A stretch of 64,000 nucleotides of DNA. Source: Flavobacteriales bacterium. GTDB lineage: Bacteria > Bacteroidota > Bacteroidia > Flavobacteriales_D > Parvicellaceae. The stretch covers positions 1-64,000 of the forward strand of contig JAQWSL010000100.1 of the NCBI GenBank assembly GCA_029243225.1, written 5' to 3'. Positions 45,712-55,147 of the stretch are shown piece after piece (within the stretch, counting starts at the first letter, position 1; the number at the start of each line of letters is the position of its first letter). The position numbers and the translations under genes are program-made. Below the pieces are notes generated by a model. The model saw only the letters and a list, made by a program, of their open reading frames with translations. It ran no database searches and was not told the origin of the DNA.

Positions 45712-46181
45712 GCTATCCAGCTAGTTTCGTAAGGTTCTTCAAAAGAGGTTATAAATTCTCTTTTAGTTGATACTAATGGATTAAAAATAGATTTAAATTC
45801 CATAATATTATCTTCTTTTATTTGGCTTTTAACATATGAAAACGAAGAAACATTTACATATTCATCGTTAGTGCGATAGGCCACAGTCATTCTATCTAAT
45901 AAAACAAGCCCTGTTTTATTTTCTAATTCTTTAACAAAACGCACATTAGCATCTACAGCTCTCCCACACATGGAATCATTAGTAACTTCTGCACTAATCA
46001 ATAAAAAACAATCCTCAATCACATTAACCAATCCCTTAACTTGTTCTCCATGAGAATTCCAATTTTGTAAAAAATGAATAGACAATTCTTCGATCATCTT
46101 TTTTTGGTCAACATTAATTTTAGTTTTAGAAACATAAACCCATACCTTGGCATCGTTAGATAATTGTTCGAAAGTCATCAT
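45708..46181 (-). CDS. Conserved Bacteroidota protein of unknown function
   Basis: A 157-aa cytoplasmic protein (ATG 46181; a second ATG follows immediately). Pieces such as DAKVWVYVSKTKI, FLQNWNSHGEQVKGL and CGRAVDANVRFVKELE resemble a Bacteroidota family often labelled ABC transporter ATPase, but there is no Walker motif, so that label is misleading. It overlaps the HdrB-like gene by 4 bp (ATGA) and is probably part of the iron-sulfur operon. It converges on the GT39 gene with a 4-bp overlap. Function unknown. Confidence 0.7.
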   Translation of the reverse strand: MMTFEQLSNDAKVWVYVSKTKINVDQKKMIEELSIHFLQNWNSHGEQVKGLVNVIEDCFLLISAEVTNDSMCGRAVDANVRFVKELENKTGLVLLDRMTVAYRTNDEYVNVSSFSYVKSQIKEDNIMEFKSIFNPLVSTKREFITSFEEPYETSWIA

Positions 46182-46969
46182 AGCTCAGCTGCATTTGCAA
46201 TTAATTCAGCTACATCTAAAACAGCTGTCTGACTTTCTTTTTCAAAATGCTTTACTCCATCGGTCATCATCGTATTACAAAAGGGACAACCAGTAGCAAT
46301 GTAATTTGGAGCTTTCTCCAAAGCTTCTTCGGTTCGCTCGATATTGATTTCTTTATTTCCCTTTTCTGCTTCTTTAAACATTTGTGCACCACCAGCACCA
46401 CAGCATAAACCTTTTGTTTTACACCTTTTCATTTCAACTAATTCAGAATCTAGCTTATTAAGGATCTCCCTAGGAGCTTCATATTCATTATTTGCTCTTC
46501 CCAAATAACATGGGTCGTGAAAAGTAATTTTCTTTCCTTTAAATGACCCACCTTCAATTTTAAGTCTTCCTTCTTTCATTAATGAGTTAATCAATTGAGT
46601 GTGATGAATTACATCATAATTTCCACCAAGCTCTGGATACTCATTTTTAAGTGTATTAAAGCAATGAGGACAAGCAGTTACTATTTTTTTAATCTCATAG
46701 CCATTCAAAAGCTGAATGTTTTGCATGGCTTGCATCATAAATGAAAACTCGTTACCGGCTCTTTTTGCAGGATCTCCAGTACAACTCTCTTCTTGACCTA
46801 AAACAGCAAATTTAACTTTACAATTATTTAATATCTTAACTATTGCTTTTGTAATTTTTTTTGCTCGATCATCAAAACTTCCTGCGCAACCAACCCAAAA
46901 TAAAATTTCTGGCGATTCTCCTTTTGCAACCATATCTGCAACCGTAGGTACTGAAATAGAATTACTCAT
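46178..46969 (-). CDS. CCG-domain iron-sulfur protein (HdrB/GlpC-like)
   Basis: A 263-aa protein with two cysteine-rich (CCG) domains: WVGCAGSFDD, CPHCFNTLKN, HDPCYLGR, GLCCGAGGAQMF and GCPFCNTMM. These bind unusual Fe-S clusters in heterodisulfide-reductase subunit B and in LutA/GlpC-type oxidoreductases. It is paired with the membrane HdrC-like ferredoxin just upstream (9-bp gap); together they are expected to pass electrons between a soluble donor and quinone. The substrate is unknown. ATG start. Confidence 0.88.
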   Translation of the reverse strand: MSNSISVPTVADMVAKGESPEILFWVGCAGSFDDRAKKITKAIVKILNNCKVKFAVLGQEESCTGDPAKRAGNEFSFMMQAMQNIQLLNGYEIKKIVTACPHCFNTLKNEYPELGGNYDVIHHTQLINSLMKEGRLKIEGGSFKGKKITFHDPCYLGRANNEYEAPREILNKLDSELVEMKRCKTKGLCCGAGGAQMFKEAEKGNKEINIERTEEALEKAPNYIATGCPFCNTMMTDGVKHFEKESQTAVLDVAELIANAAEL

Positions 46970-46978
46970 ATTTTTAAT

Positions 46979-48313
46979 TTATTCTTCATTTATCCAATTG
47001 GCACGATCAGAAGGTGAAAATTGCCATGGAGCACCATTATTCTCAATATTTGTTAGCATGGTAGCAAGCTCTCCAGGAACTTTAGATTCCTCCATTACCA
47101 AATACCTTCTTAAATCAATAATTATTGAAAGTGGATCAATATTAACCGGGCATTCTTGAACACAAGCATTACAAGATGTGCAAGCCCAAATTTCTTCTTG
47201 AGTTATGAAATCTCCTAAAAGTGACTTACCATCATCATAATCTTCTCCATGCTTTCTTCTATTGTTGCCCACCTCAACCAAACGATCTCTTGTATCCATC
47301 ATTATTTTTCTAGGACTTAATTTCTTACCTGTTTGATTTGCAGGACAAGCAGATGAACATCTACCACATTCAGTACAAGTATAAGCATCCATTAGGTTTT
47401 TCCATGTAAGATCTTGAACATCTTTAGCTCCAAATTTTTCCGGATCGACAACTTCACCTTCAGCAGGAGCTGCATAAGGATCAAAGTTTGGATCAAACAT
47501 ATTCTCCACCTCTTTTTTCACATTTCTTAAATTAGAGAGTTGACCCTTTTCATTAAGGTTACTGTAATAGGTGTTAGGGAAAGCTAGTAAAATGTGAAAA
47601 TGTTTTGAGTATGGAAGATAATTTAAAAAACTAAATACCATAACAATATGACCCCACCATCCAATTCGTTCAAAAATCTCAAGTGTTTGAACATCAAAAC
47701 CTCCAAAAATAAGTGGTCCTAAATAGCTGGTTACTGCAAAACCGAAAGTAGTACCTTCAACATCTGCATGAGAAAAACCCTTGCTGAGAAGAACCTCATC
47801 TGCACCATTCATAGTAAAGATGCAAACAATAAGTACTATTTCTAGATAAAGAATTATGTTACCATCGAGCTTTGGCCAACCAGTCATTTCATCCATGTGA
47901 AACCTTGGTATTTTAAGTAAATTTCTTCTGGCTAAAAACACTAAAGTCGCTACAAATGCTAACACAGATAAAATTTCAATGGTACTTACAATAAAAACAT
48001 AAAACCCGCCTAATGTCTTTGCGAAATAACGATGACTACCAAACAACCCATCAACAACAATTTCCAACAACTCAACAGATGTTATAACAAATGCAGCATA
48101 TATAAAAAAATGAAAAATAGCTGGGAGTATATTTTGAAACATCTTCTTTTGACCAAAAGCCACCAAAAGCATTGTTTTTATTCTCTGAGCTTTATTATCT
48201 GATCGATTTAAGTCTTTACCTATTGAAATGTTTTTTCTAACTTTTAAAACATTCCAACCAAAAAAAATGATCGTGAATAAAAATAGAATTGTGAAAACAA
48301 TTATTGAGATCAT
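46979..48313 (-). CDS. Membrane-bound 4Fe-4S ferredoxin-type oxidoreductase subunit (HdrC/GlpC-like)
   Basis: A 444-aa protein: N-terminal membrane part with five to six helices (IISIIVFTILFLFTIIFF; FHFFIYAAFVITSVELLE; more to about residue 245) resembling a NarI-like cytochrome b region, then two 4Fe-4S motifs, CTECGRCSSACP and CTSCNACVQECP. It likely takes electrons to or from quinone and forms a complex with the CCG protein downstream. ATG start; 46 bp from the MlaD gene. Such pairs are common in Bacteroidota; the physiological donor is not established. Confidence 0.87.
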   Translation of the reverse strand: MISIIVFTILFLFTIIFFGWNVLKVRKNISIGKDLNRSDNKAQRIKTMLLVAFGQKKMFQNILPAIFHFFIYAAFVITSVELLEIVVDGLFGSHRYFAKTLGGFYVFIVSTIEILSVLAFVATLVFLARRNLLKIPRFHMDEMTGWPKLDGNIILYLEIVLIVCIFTMNGADEVLLSKGFSHADVEGTTFGFAVTSYLGPLIFGGFDVQTLEIFERIGWWGHIVMVFSFLNYLPYSKHFHILLAFPNTYYSNLNEKGQLSNLRNVKKEVENMFDPNFDPYAAPAEGEVVDPEKFGAKDVQDLTWKNLMDAYTCTECGRCSSACPANQTGKKLSPRKIMMDTRDRLVEVGNNRRKHGEDYDDGKSLLGDFITQEEIWACTSCNACVQECPVNIDPLSIIIDLRRYLVMEESKVPGELATMLTNIENNGAPWQFSPSDRANWINEE

Positions 48314-48359
48314 GTTTTAAATATTTTTTTTTCTAAATATTAATATTCTTAAACTTTAG

Positions 48360-49385
48360 TTAGTTCCGCAAAGAATCTTTAATAAATTTCTTTAATACTT
48401 TTTCATCTCTGGCATCTAATCTAGATTTTTCCTTACCTCCAAAAACACTAAATTGTAAATACCTATTTGGATGAACTTTAATGTTTTCAACTAAACGTGT
48501 TGCTTCATCTAACATTAAATTAAAGTTATTATACATAAGAGTATCTTGAATTAAATGCGAGATTGTTCCATCACCATGATGAACATCATCAATCAATAAA
48601 TTTACCTGTTCAATAGTCGTTTTCACATTGTTTATTGTGCCAACAAAATCTACCATTGCAAGTGAATCTGTTATTTGTGAAATGTTTGTTACTGTATTTT
48701 CAATTGCTTCGTTATTTTTCTTCAAGTTTTTGGTAATACTTTCAACATTAACAAGAACACTAGAAATTCTACTTTTTTCAGATTTAATTAACGTATCTAT
48801 TCTTAATGACACACTCTCAAAGTTCAATATGGCTCGCCTAATCCCTTCAAATGATTCATCTAAATTATCTGTGTTTCGGCTAAAAATAGCTTCAATAGTT
48901 TGAATTGCAGAATCTGCAGTGCTAATTAATTCATTTGTCTTTTTTTCTAAAGGAATTAATCTTTCATTAATTTGATCTTCAATGTCTTTTGAAACTTCTG
49001 ACCATAAAGTATCACCTGACTGATAGAAAACATTAGTATCATTCCACTGTAACTCAACATAAGGCCCAGCTAATAAATCTGAATTTAGTTTTGCCATTGT
49101 TCCTATCGGAATTTTAAGAACACTAGGGTCACTTATTTCCATTGCCACTATTACACTAGATAAATTATCGGGATTAAAAGAAACATCAACAATAGACCCC
49201 ACCTTTAAACCATTTAGAGTAATTGGTCTACCATTAGTAATACCACCAGAATTATCGTAAACAGCATAGTAACTTGTTCTATCTTTCCAAAGTTCAAGTC
49301 CTTTTAGATAGAAAAAACCAAGTACAAGACCACAAATACCTATTGTAGCAATTATTCCAACAATAAATTCTTTTCTCAGTTTCAT
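48360..49385 (-). CDS. mlaD: MlaD-family MCE substrate-binding protein
   Basis: A 341-aa protein: an N-terminal membrane anchor (EFIVGIIATIGICGLVLGFFYL), an MCE domain (YYAVYDNSGGITNGRPITLNGLKVGSIVDV, SDLLAGPYVELQW), then a long helical region of about 200 residues. MCE proteins bind phospholipids for transport between inner and outer membranes with an MlaE/MlaF ABC transporter; those genes are not in the window. ATG start; 16 bp after the amidase gene, so co-transcription is likely. Confidence 0.9.
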   Translation of the reverse strand: MKLRKEFIVGIIATIGICGLVLGFFYLKGLELWKDRTSYYAVYDNSGGITNGRPITLNGLKVGSIVDVSFNPDNLSSVIVAMEISDPSVLKIPIGTMAKLNSDLLAGPYVELQWNDTNVFYQSGDTLWSEVSKDIEDQINERLIPLEKKTNELISTADSAIQTIEAIFSRNTDNLDESFEGIRRAILNFESVSLRIDTLIKSEKSRISSVLVNVESITKNLKKNNEAIENTVTNISQITDSLAMVDFVGTINNVKTTIEQVNLLIDDVHHGDGTISHLIQDTLMYNNFNLMLDEATRLVENIKVHPNRYLQFSVFGGKEKSRLDARDEKVLKKFIKDSLRN

Positions 49386-49401
49386 AATTTAAAATTGATA
49401 T

Positions 49402-50544
49402 CTATTCCGTTTTGTTAATTGCTTCCTGCAGGTTAATTCTTTTACCGTTTTCAAAAGCGGTAATAAATGCTGTAGAATAACCAAGCTCATTCAATTCCTT
49501 TAAAATTCCTTTAGCTTCTTTAAAATTCTTACAATTCCCGTAAGTATATTTGTAGAATTTTCCGCTAAGATAAACATCTACGCCATTTAAACCCTTAAAG
49601 TTACTTGGAGTTGTTTCAATTTTTGAAGATGATGTTGAAATTTGAACTTTAAACAAGACACCAGATTGATCAATTTCTTCAGTTTGTACAAGCTCATTTT
49701 CCTGTTTAACATTATTTTCTGACACCCCTTTAATTATTGATTCATCAACAGCATCATAATGCAATTTATATTCTTTAAAGCTTTCAAACAAGTGGTTTGC
49801 TAATTTCAATTGCCCTTCTTTAGAGGCCAATAATTTTTCTTCATTTACATTTGACAAAAAGCCCAATTCAACAAGGACTGCTGGCATTGTAGCTCTATAT
49901 AAAACCATAAAGCCTGCTTGCTTAACTCCTCTATTTCTAATTCCTAATTTTTTAGTGCAATCCTTTTGAAGTAAATCGGCAAAAATTAAACTTTGATCTA
50001 AAAAAGCATTTTGCCGCATAGATAATGCAATGTAGGCATCTGGATCTTTTGGATTAAACTCTTGATAAGTTTGATTGTGATCATCTTCCATCAAAATTGC
50101 TGAATTTTCTTTTTTAGCCACCTCCAGAGCAGCTTTTGTTTTATGAAGACCAAGCACCCAACTCTCAAATCCAGAGGCAGAAGTTCCATCGACAGCATTG
50201 GCATGAATAGAAAGAAAGAAATCAGCTCCAGCCTTATTAGCAATTTTTGCTCTAGAAGCTAATCCTACAAATTGGTCAGTATCTCTTGTGTAAATAACTT
50301 TTATTTCCGGAAAATTTTTTTTTATTAAATCACCAAGCAGAAGACTAACATTTAAAACGACTGTTTTTTCCATGGTCTTCATTTTTTTACCAATAGCTCC
50401 AGGGTCTTTTCCTCCATGTCCAGGATCAATTACAATTGTTTTCAACCCTAATCCTGTTTGAGCTTGCAGCTGAAAACTTAACATAAAAACAAGAAAAAAG
50501 AAAAAATTACGTTTATTCGCACATATCTTTGTCTTTTTAGTCAT
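49402..50544 (-). CDS. N-acetylmuramoyl-L-alanine amidase (Amidase_3) with signal peptide
   Basis: A 380-aa exported zinc amidase cleaving the peptide from peptidoglycan glycan. The motif TIVIDPGHGGKDPGAIG gives the first zinc His; EKTVVLNVSLLL the catalytic-region Glu; FLSIHANA the second His; PAVLVELGFLSN the terminal signature. The C-terminal SPOR-like part (VLFKVQISTSSSKI, YKYTYGNCKN) may bind denuded glycan. Start ATG 50544 gives a signal peptide (FFFFLVFMLSFQLQAQ); an ATG at 50577, closer to the promoter box, would add 11 residues and is the alternative. Confidence 0.9.
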   Translation of the reverse strand: MTKKTKICANKRNFFFFLVFMLSFQLQAQTGLGLKTIVIDPGHGGKDPGAIGKKMKTMEKTVVLNVSLLLGDLIKKNFPEIKVIYTRDTDQFVGLASRAKIANKAGADFFLSIHANAVDGTSASGFESWVLGLHKTKAALEVAKKENSAILMEDDHNQTYQEFNPKDPDAYIALSMRQNAFLDQSLIFADLLQKDCTKKLGIRNRGVKQAGFMVLYRATMPAVLVELGFLSNVNEEKLLASKEGQLKLANHLFESFKEYKLHYDAVDESIIKGVSENNVKQENELVQTEEIDQSGVLFKVQISTSSSKIETTPSNFKGLNGVDVYLSGKFYKYTYGNCKNFKEAKGILKELNELGYSTAFITAFENGKRINLQEAINKTE

Positions 50545-50592
50545 AAATAAATTTCTTTTGATAAGAGATTCTAACATATATTTTACTCACTT

Positions 50593-50600
50593 CAAAAATA
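50593..50600 (-). promoter_or_regulatory. Putative -7 promoter box (TATTTTTG) of the amidase operon
   Basis: Minus-strand TATTTTTG fits TAnnTTTG. The predicted start near 50587 gives a leader of about 43 nt to ATG 50544, or about 10 nt to ATG 50577. It sits within the first bases upstream of the divergent LptD-like start. Confidence 0.4.
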
Positions 50601-50608
50601 ACATTACT

Positions 50609-53167
50609 ATGTGTTATAATCATATAGTAAATTTATTTTTTATTCTCCTATTGTTGTTAATAATACCCGTTAATTTATTAGCTCAAGAAAAAAGTGATAC
50701 AATACAAATCCCCCAAAGTAATCTTGAAAGCCCTGTTAACTATAATGCACTTGATTCTATTGTTATGAATTTAGAATATCAAAAAGCATACCTTTATGAA
50801 AATGCTCATGTAGATTATGGTGAAATCATACTGGATGCATGTTATATTGAATTTAATTTTCAGACAAAGGAAGTCTTCGCTAAGTTATGTTACGATTCTT
50901 TAGGAAAAAAAAAGGGGGTTCCAAAATTAACTGATGGATCTACAGAGACAATTTCCGACTCGCTTAAATTCAATTTTGAGACTAAAAGAGGAATAACTTA
51001 TCAAGTAAAACTAAAAGAAGGTGAAAGCTTTATTCATGGCGACAAGGTTAAAAGACAAGAAAACGGAGATATTCATATCAATAAAGCACTGTATACCACA
51101 TGCGACTTAGACCATCCTCATTATTACTTTAAACTCAGAAAAGCCATTATAATTCCAGATGACAAAATTGTATCTGGACCTATAAATTTATTTATTGCTG
51201 ATGTGCCAACTCCACTTGGACTACCATTTGCTTTTATTCCAAATAAAAAAGATAAAAATGCAAATGGAGTAGTAATACCAACTTATGGAGAATCACAAAC
51301 ATTAGGGTTTTACTTACTTGGAGGTGGATATTATCATAAATTTAAAAACAACAAGCTAAGTACTTCTTTCTTGGGAGACATATACAGTAGAGGCTCTTGG
51401 GGATTGACTAATAGTACAAATTATAAAGTGAAATACAAGTACGCTGGTAATTTCCAATTGAACTATAGACAGATTAAACAGGGAGAAAGAGATTTTGAAG
51501 ATTTCTCAAAATCAACAGACTTTTTTATTCGATGGACGCATAATCAGGATTCAAAGGCAAAACCAGGTACAACATTTAGAGCGAGCATAAATGCAGGAAC
51601 GACAACCAACTTTCAAAACGATTTCAACAATGTCTCTGTAAATAATTATCTAGCAAATACATTTAACTCAAACATTGCATGGAGCAAACAATTTAAGAAC
51701 AAAATAAGCTCAAACTTAAACGTAAACTTAAGACACAATCAAAACAGTAATACAGACCTTATTACGTTCACACTTCCAGAGGCTACCTACAATGTAAATC
51801 GTTTTTATCCATTTAAAATGTTAAGGAAGAAAACTGGGAATAAAAACTTTATTGATGAGTTTATTAATCAAACAAATGTAAATTACTCTTTGAACTTTAA
51901 AAATGAAACTACAGATTCAATTAAAAATATATCGTTCAATAATCTTAACAATTTAATGAACAATACAAGATATGGAATGAGACATAATATTAATGCATCT
52001 TCATCAATTAAATTTCTTAAAAAAGCCATCACTATTAATCCTGCATACCAATACTCATCTATTTGGTACATGGAGAAAATTCAAAAACAATGGAACCAAA
52101 GCAATGAAGAAATTTTGACCGACACCATTAATGAATTTACTACAGCGGGGAACCATAACCTAAGCGCATCTGCAACAACAAAAATTTATGGTTTCTATCA
52201 ATTTTCTAAATTTCTCAGGGGTAAAGGAAATGCTAAATTTAGACATACCTTAACTCCAAATATTAATTTCTCTTACCGTCCAGATAATGGATTACAAAAT
52301 TCATATCAATCAGACACTTTAGGAACAATTTCTTATTACTCACCATTAACAAATGGCATTTACGGATCTCCTTCTTCTTCAGAATCTGGAAGATTAGGGT
52401 TTAATCTCATAAATGCTATTGAAATGAAAAGAAATAACACTAATGATACAACAGGAAAAACTCCTTTTATAAAAACAAAAATTCTTGAAAACTTCACTAT
52501 ATCTTCAGGTTATGATTTCATTAGAGACTCATTCAAATTAGACAATTTCAATCTAAGTGGAAGAACAAGTTTTGGTAAAAATTTAAGTCTTCGATTTGGT
52601 GGAACATTAGACCCTTATTACTACGATAGTGAAGGTATTAGAAAAGAAACATATCAATATAAAATAAACAAGAAATTAGGAACTCTCAAAAACGCCAATT
52701 TAGCATTGAGTTTAAACTTAAGATCTAAAAAGAAAGCAAAAAAAGATTATGAATCCAACGCAGGAACAGAAGAAGAACTTGAAATTATCAATACAAATCA
52801 GGACGCATACTTAGACTTCAATGTTCCATGGACATTTAATTTAGATTATAAAATAGATTACAGAAGAGCAATATCATCTTTATTAGACACAATATATTTG
52901 ACCCAAAGTATTGGAGTTAGAGGAGATATAAGCTTAACTAAAAATTGGAAAATTGCTTATATTACTAACTATGATTTCACAAGAAAAGAATTTAGCTTTA
53001 CATCATTTGAAATAGCTAGAGATCTTCATTGTTGGGAGATTGGTTTTAACTGGATTCCTTTTGGATACATGAAAAGCTATAATATTCACATAAATGTTAA
53101 ATCATCATTACTTCAAGATTTACGCCTTCAAAGAAGAAGAACATGGTATGACAACGGAATAAGATAA
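50609..53167 (+). CDS. lptD: LptD-like outer-membrane LPS assembly protein
   Basis: An 852-aa outer-membrane protein. ATG 50609 is chosen over TTG 50558 because it begins a signal peptide (NLFFILLLLLIIPVNLLAQ). An OstA-type beta-jellyroll (KAYLYENAHVDYGEIILDAC, AKLCYDSLGKKKGVPK) is followed by a long beta-barrel region ending in YNIHINVKSSLLQDL. The pattern and length match the Bacteroidota LptD-type family (putative LPS assembly protein). It should insert LPS in the outer leaflet with an LptE-like partner not seen here. Next gene follows after 2 bp. Confidence 0.87.
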   Translation: MCYNHIVNLFFILLLLLIIPVNLLAQEKSDTIQIPQSNLESPVNYNALDSIVMNLEYQKAYLYENAHVDYGEIILDACYIEFNFQTKEVFAKLCYDSLGKKKGVPKLTDGSTETISDSLKFNFETKRGITYQVKLKEGESFIHGDKVKRQENGDIHINKALYTTCDLDHPHYYFKLRKAIIIPDDKIVSGPINLFIADVPTPLGLPFAFIPNKKDKNANGVVIPTYGESQTLGFYLLGGGYYHKFKNNKLSTSFLGDIYSRGSWGLTNSTNYKVKYKYAGNFQLNYRQIKQGERDFEDFSKSTDFFIRWTHNQDSKAKPGTTFRASINAGTTTNFQNDFNNVSVNNYLANTFNSNIAWSKQFKNKISSNLNVNLRHNQNSNTDLITFTLPEATYNVNRFYPFKMLRKKTGNKNFIDEFINQTNVNYSLNFKNETTDSIKNISFNNLNNLMNNTRYGMRHNINASSSIKFLKKAITINPAYQYSSIWYMEKIQKQWNQSNEEILTDTINEFTTAGNHNLSASATTKIYGFYQFSKFLRGKGNAKFRHTLTPNINFSYRPDNGLQNSYQSDTLGTISYYSPLTNGIYGSPSSSESGRLGFNLINAIEMKRNNTNDTTGKTPFIKTKILENFTISSGYDFIRDSFKLDNFNLSGRTSFGKNLSLRFGGTLDPYYYDSEGIRKETYQYKINKKLGTLKNANLALSLNLRSKKKAKKDYESNAGTEEELEIINTNQDAYLDFNVPWTFNLDYKIDYRRAISSLLDTIYLTQSIGVRGDISLTKNWKIAYITNYDFTRKEFSFTSFEIARDLHCWEIGFNWIPFGYMKSYNIHINVKSSLLQDLRLQRRRTWYDNGIR

Positions 53168-53169
53168 CT

Positions 53170-53550
53170 ATGAAGAAAATAATAACAATTAAAAACGCCC
53201 CAGCTCCAGTTGGTCCTTATAGCCAAGCCATTTTACATGGAAAAACTTTATATTCTAGTGGTCAAATAGCCATTGATCCCAAAACAAACAAATTGGTTTT
53301 AGACACAATTGAAGAAGAAACTCATCAAGTAATGAAAAACATTAGTGCAATTCTTGATGCGGCTCAAATGAATTGGAATCATGTAATTAAATGCTCTATT
53401 TTTTTAAGTGATATGAATAATTTCACAATAATAAATGACATTTATGCCAGCTATTTTACCAACGATTTCCCCGCTAGAGAAACTGTAGAAGTTGCTTGTT
53501 TACCCAAAAATGTAAATGTAGAAATTAGCTTTACAGCTATTCAAGATTAA
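53170..53550 (+). CDS. ridA: RidA-family enamine/imine deaminase
   Basis: A 126-aa Rid protein. PAPVGPYSQAILHGKTLYSSGQI is the N-terminal signature; the conserved Arg lies in FPARETVEVACLPKN, and the terminal VEISFTAI closes the trimer-interface strand. It hydrolyses reactive 2-aminoacrylate-type intermediates. ATG start; co-directional and 2 bp from the LptD-like gene, so they may share transcription. It converges with the RluA-type gene at a 2-bp gap. Confidence 0.93.
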   Translation: MKKIITIKNAPAPVGPYSQAILHGKTLYSSGQIAIDPKTNKLVLDTIEEETHQVMKNISAILDAAQMNWNHVIKCSIFLSDMNNFTIINDIYASYFTNDFPARETVEVACLPKNVNVEISFTAIQD

Positions 53551-53552
53551 GC

Positions 53553-54233
53553 TTACGCCAAGGTTGCAAACTCATCCCATAATGAATCTTTCGGAGGTTT
53601 TGCTTTTATAATTATTTTCTCTTTTTTAACAGGGTGTATGAAAGAAATTTTTCTAGCAAACAAATGAATTGAACCATCTCTATTGGTTCTGTTAGCACCA
53701 TACTTTACATCTCCTTTAATTTTACAACCAATATGACTTAGCTGAACTCTAATTTGATGATGCCTCCCTGTTTTGGGTGTAATTTCTAGATAATAATAAT
53801 TTTTACTTCTTCCTTTAAGCAAGTAATCTAATTCACATTCTTTACTTCCCTTAACAAGTTTGTTGTAAGCTCTTGATTTATTTTGCTCTTGATTTTTCTT
53901 CAACCAATTCAAAAGATTACCTTCTTCTAAAGGCGGTTTTTGCTCGACAACAGCCCAATATGTTTTTTGAACTTGCTTTTCTAAAAACAACTTATTCATT
54001 CTTTCTAAAGCTTTACTTGTTCTTGCAAAAATGACAACCCCACCTACAGGTCTATCAATCCTATGAATTACACCTAAAAAAACATCATTAGGTTTATTGT
54101 ATTTTTTTTTAATGTATGCCTTAACAGCATCTGAAAGAGTAGGGTCACCTGTTTTATCTGCTTGAACTATGTCTCCAGCAACTTTTCTAACTGCAATCAA
54201 ATGATTGTCTTCGTATAATACATGTAAGCTCAT
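53553..54233 (-). CDS. RluA-family 23S rRNA/tRNA pseudouridine synthase
   Basis: A 226-aa pseudouridine synthase without an N-terminal S4 domain. The catalytic Asp is in GVIHRIDRPVGGVV (family form HRLDxxTSG), with YLEITPKTGRHHQIRVQL and the C-terminal LFARKISFIHP typical of RluA. The Thr-Ser-Gly after the Asp is replaced by VGG, which is tolerated in Bacteroidota members. ATG start. A TAATTTCG element 8 bp upstream (imperfect TAnnTTTG) lies against the terminator of the lipoprotein operon. Confidence 0.88.
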   Translation of the reverse strand: MSLHVLYEDNHLIAVRKVAGDIVQADKTGDPTLSDAVKAYIKKKYNKPNDVFLGVIHRIDRPVGGVVIFARTSKALERMNKLFLEKQVQKTYWAVVEQKPPLEEGNLLNWLKKNQEQNKSRAYNKLVKGSKECELDYLLKGRSKNYYYLEITPKTGRHHQIRVQLSHIGCKIKGDVKYGANRTNRDGSIHLFARKISFIHPVKKEKIIIKAKPPKDSLWDEFATLA

Positions 54234-54251
54234 AAGTTCGCGAAATTAAGC

Positions 54252-54280
54252 AAAAAAAAAGGGTGTCTTACGACACCCTT
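54252..54280 (-). terminator. Rho-independent terminator of the TRL lipoprotein operon
   Basis: A 9-bp perfect stem AAGGGTGTC/GACACCCTT with a 4-base loop (54259-54280), followed on the minus strand by a run of T. It stands between the last TRL gene (stop 54304) and rluA-like start (54233). Confidence 0.9.
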
Positions 54281-54303
54281 TATAAACAAATGTAAAATCT
54301 TAA

Positions 54304-54585
54304 TTATTCACCTGTAACAACAGTATGATAAGATTTGTTTTGTATGTCATATTTAAAATCTACAGTAGCAATTTTTGTAATACCACCATTTTTAGCTGCT
54401 TCAGCTATACCACGATTTGCATCTTTAGTAGATGGAAAACCTAACAGATTCAATCTGTAAGAGGATTCACCTACTTTAGAACCTACTGGGTTATCAGTAA
54501 CAATTAATGGGCTAACAAGAATTGGATTACATGACATCATTGATAAAACAAATGAAGCCATAATTATATTTTTAATTTTTTTCAT
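54304..54585 (-). CDS. TRL-like lipoprotein (copy 3)
   Basis: A 93-aa lipoprotein: lipobox SMMSC (Cys19) after a short hydrophobic signal, then TDNPVGSKVGESS and AAKNGGITKIATVDFK, the core of the TRL (tRNA-associated locus) domain. These small periplasmic or outer-membrane-anchored proteins have unknown function. It is the last of three tandem paralogues, 14 bp from copy 2, and ends before a strong terminator. ATG start. Confidence 0.8.
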   Translation of the reverse strand: MKKIKNIIMASFVLSMMSCNPILVSPLIVTDNPVGSKVGESSYRLNLLGFPSTKDANRGIAEAAKNGGITKIATVDFKYDIQNKSYHTVVTGE

Positions 54586-54599
54586 AATATATATTTATT

Positions 54600-54848
54600 T
54601 TATTCACCTGAAACGATGTATGAGTATTTACCAAAAATGTTGAACATGTAGACTTTTTTATCTACTGTAGCTATTGAAGAAACGCCTCCATTTTTAGCTG
54701 CATCAGCAACAGTTGCTGGCTTGAATATATTTCCTTCAGAGACACCTACTTTGTCTCCTAATGTATTATTAGTTGCTGATACTGGAACTGTGACTGCACA
54801 AGAACAAACCATAGCGCTAATAAATAATATTGATAATATTTTTTTCAT
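54600..54848 (-). CDS. TRL-like lipoprotein (copy 2)
   Basis: An 82-aa lipoprotein with lipobox VCSC near residue 17 and the shared TRL pattern TNNTLGDKVGVSE ... AAKNGGVSSIATVDKK. It is the shortest of the three; the segment between the two motifs is about 12 residues shorter. ATG start, 20 bp downstream of copy 1. Confidence 0.8.
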   Translation of the reverse strand: MKKILSILFISAMVCSCAVTVPVSATNNTLGDKVGVSEGNIFKPATVADAAKNGGVSSIATVDKKVYMFNIFGKYSYIVSGE

Positions 54849-54868
54849 CTTAGTTTAAAATTAGTTAA

Positions 54869-55147
54869 TTAATCTCCGTAAACAGTTGTTGTTTTTTTCA
54901 TCACAAAACCATTTGTCCAAACAGTTTGTTCAGTAAGGCCAACTTTGGTTATACCTCCTGCTTTACAAGCCGCTGCATATCCAGCATCTTGCATTTCACC
55001 ACCCATTGGAATAGAACCAAAAAGAAATTTCTGTTCTGAAGTTCCAGTTTTAGAACCAATAGGGTTATTGGTTGTAGTAAAGTTATACATTACAGTACAG
55101 CTTGACATAAAGCCTACACATAATGATAACATAATTATTTTTTTCAT
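54869..55147 (-). CDS. TRL-like lipoprotein (copy 1)
   Basis: A 92-aa lipoprotein with lipobox MSSC (about Cys17), TTNNPIGSKTGTSEQ and AACKAGGITKVGLTEQ. It is the first gene of the three-gene operon; the upstream 104 bp (55148-55251) contain AT-rich sequence without a clean TAnnTTTG box. Roles of TRL proteins are unknown. Confidence 0.8.
   Translation of the reverse strand: MKKIIMLSLCVGFMSSCTVMYNFTTTNNPIGSKTGTSEQKFLFGSIPMGGEMQDAGYAAACKAGGITKVGLTEQTVWTNGFVMKKTTTVYGD

Noticed and set aside
45708-46181. ABC transporter ATPase label for the 157-aa protein
   Set aside because: No Walker A, signature or Walker B motif; described as unknown instead.
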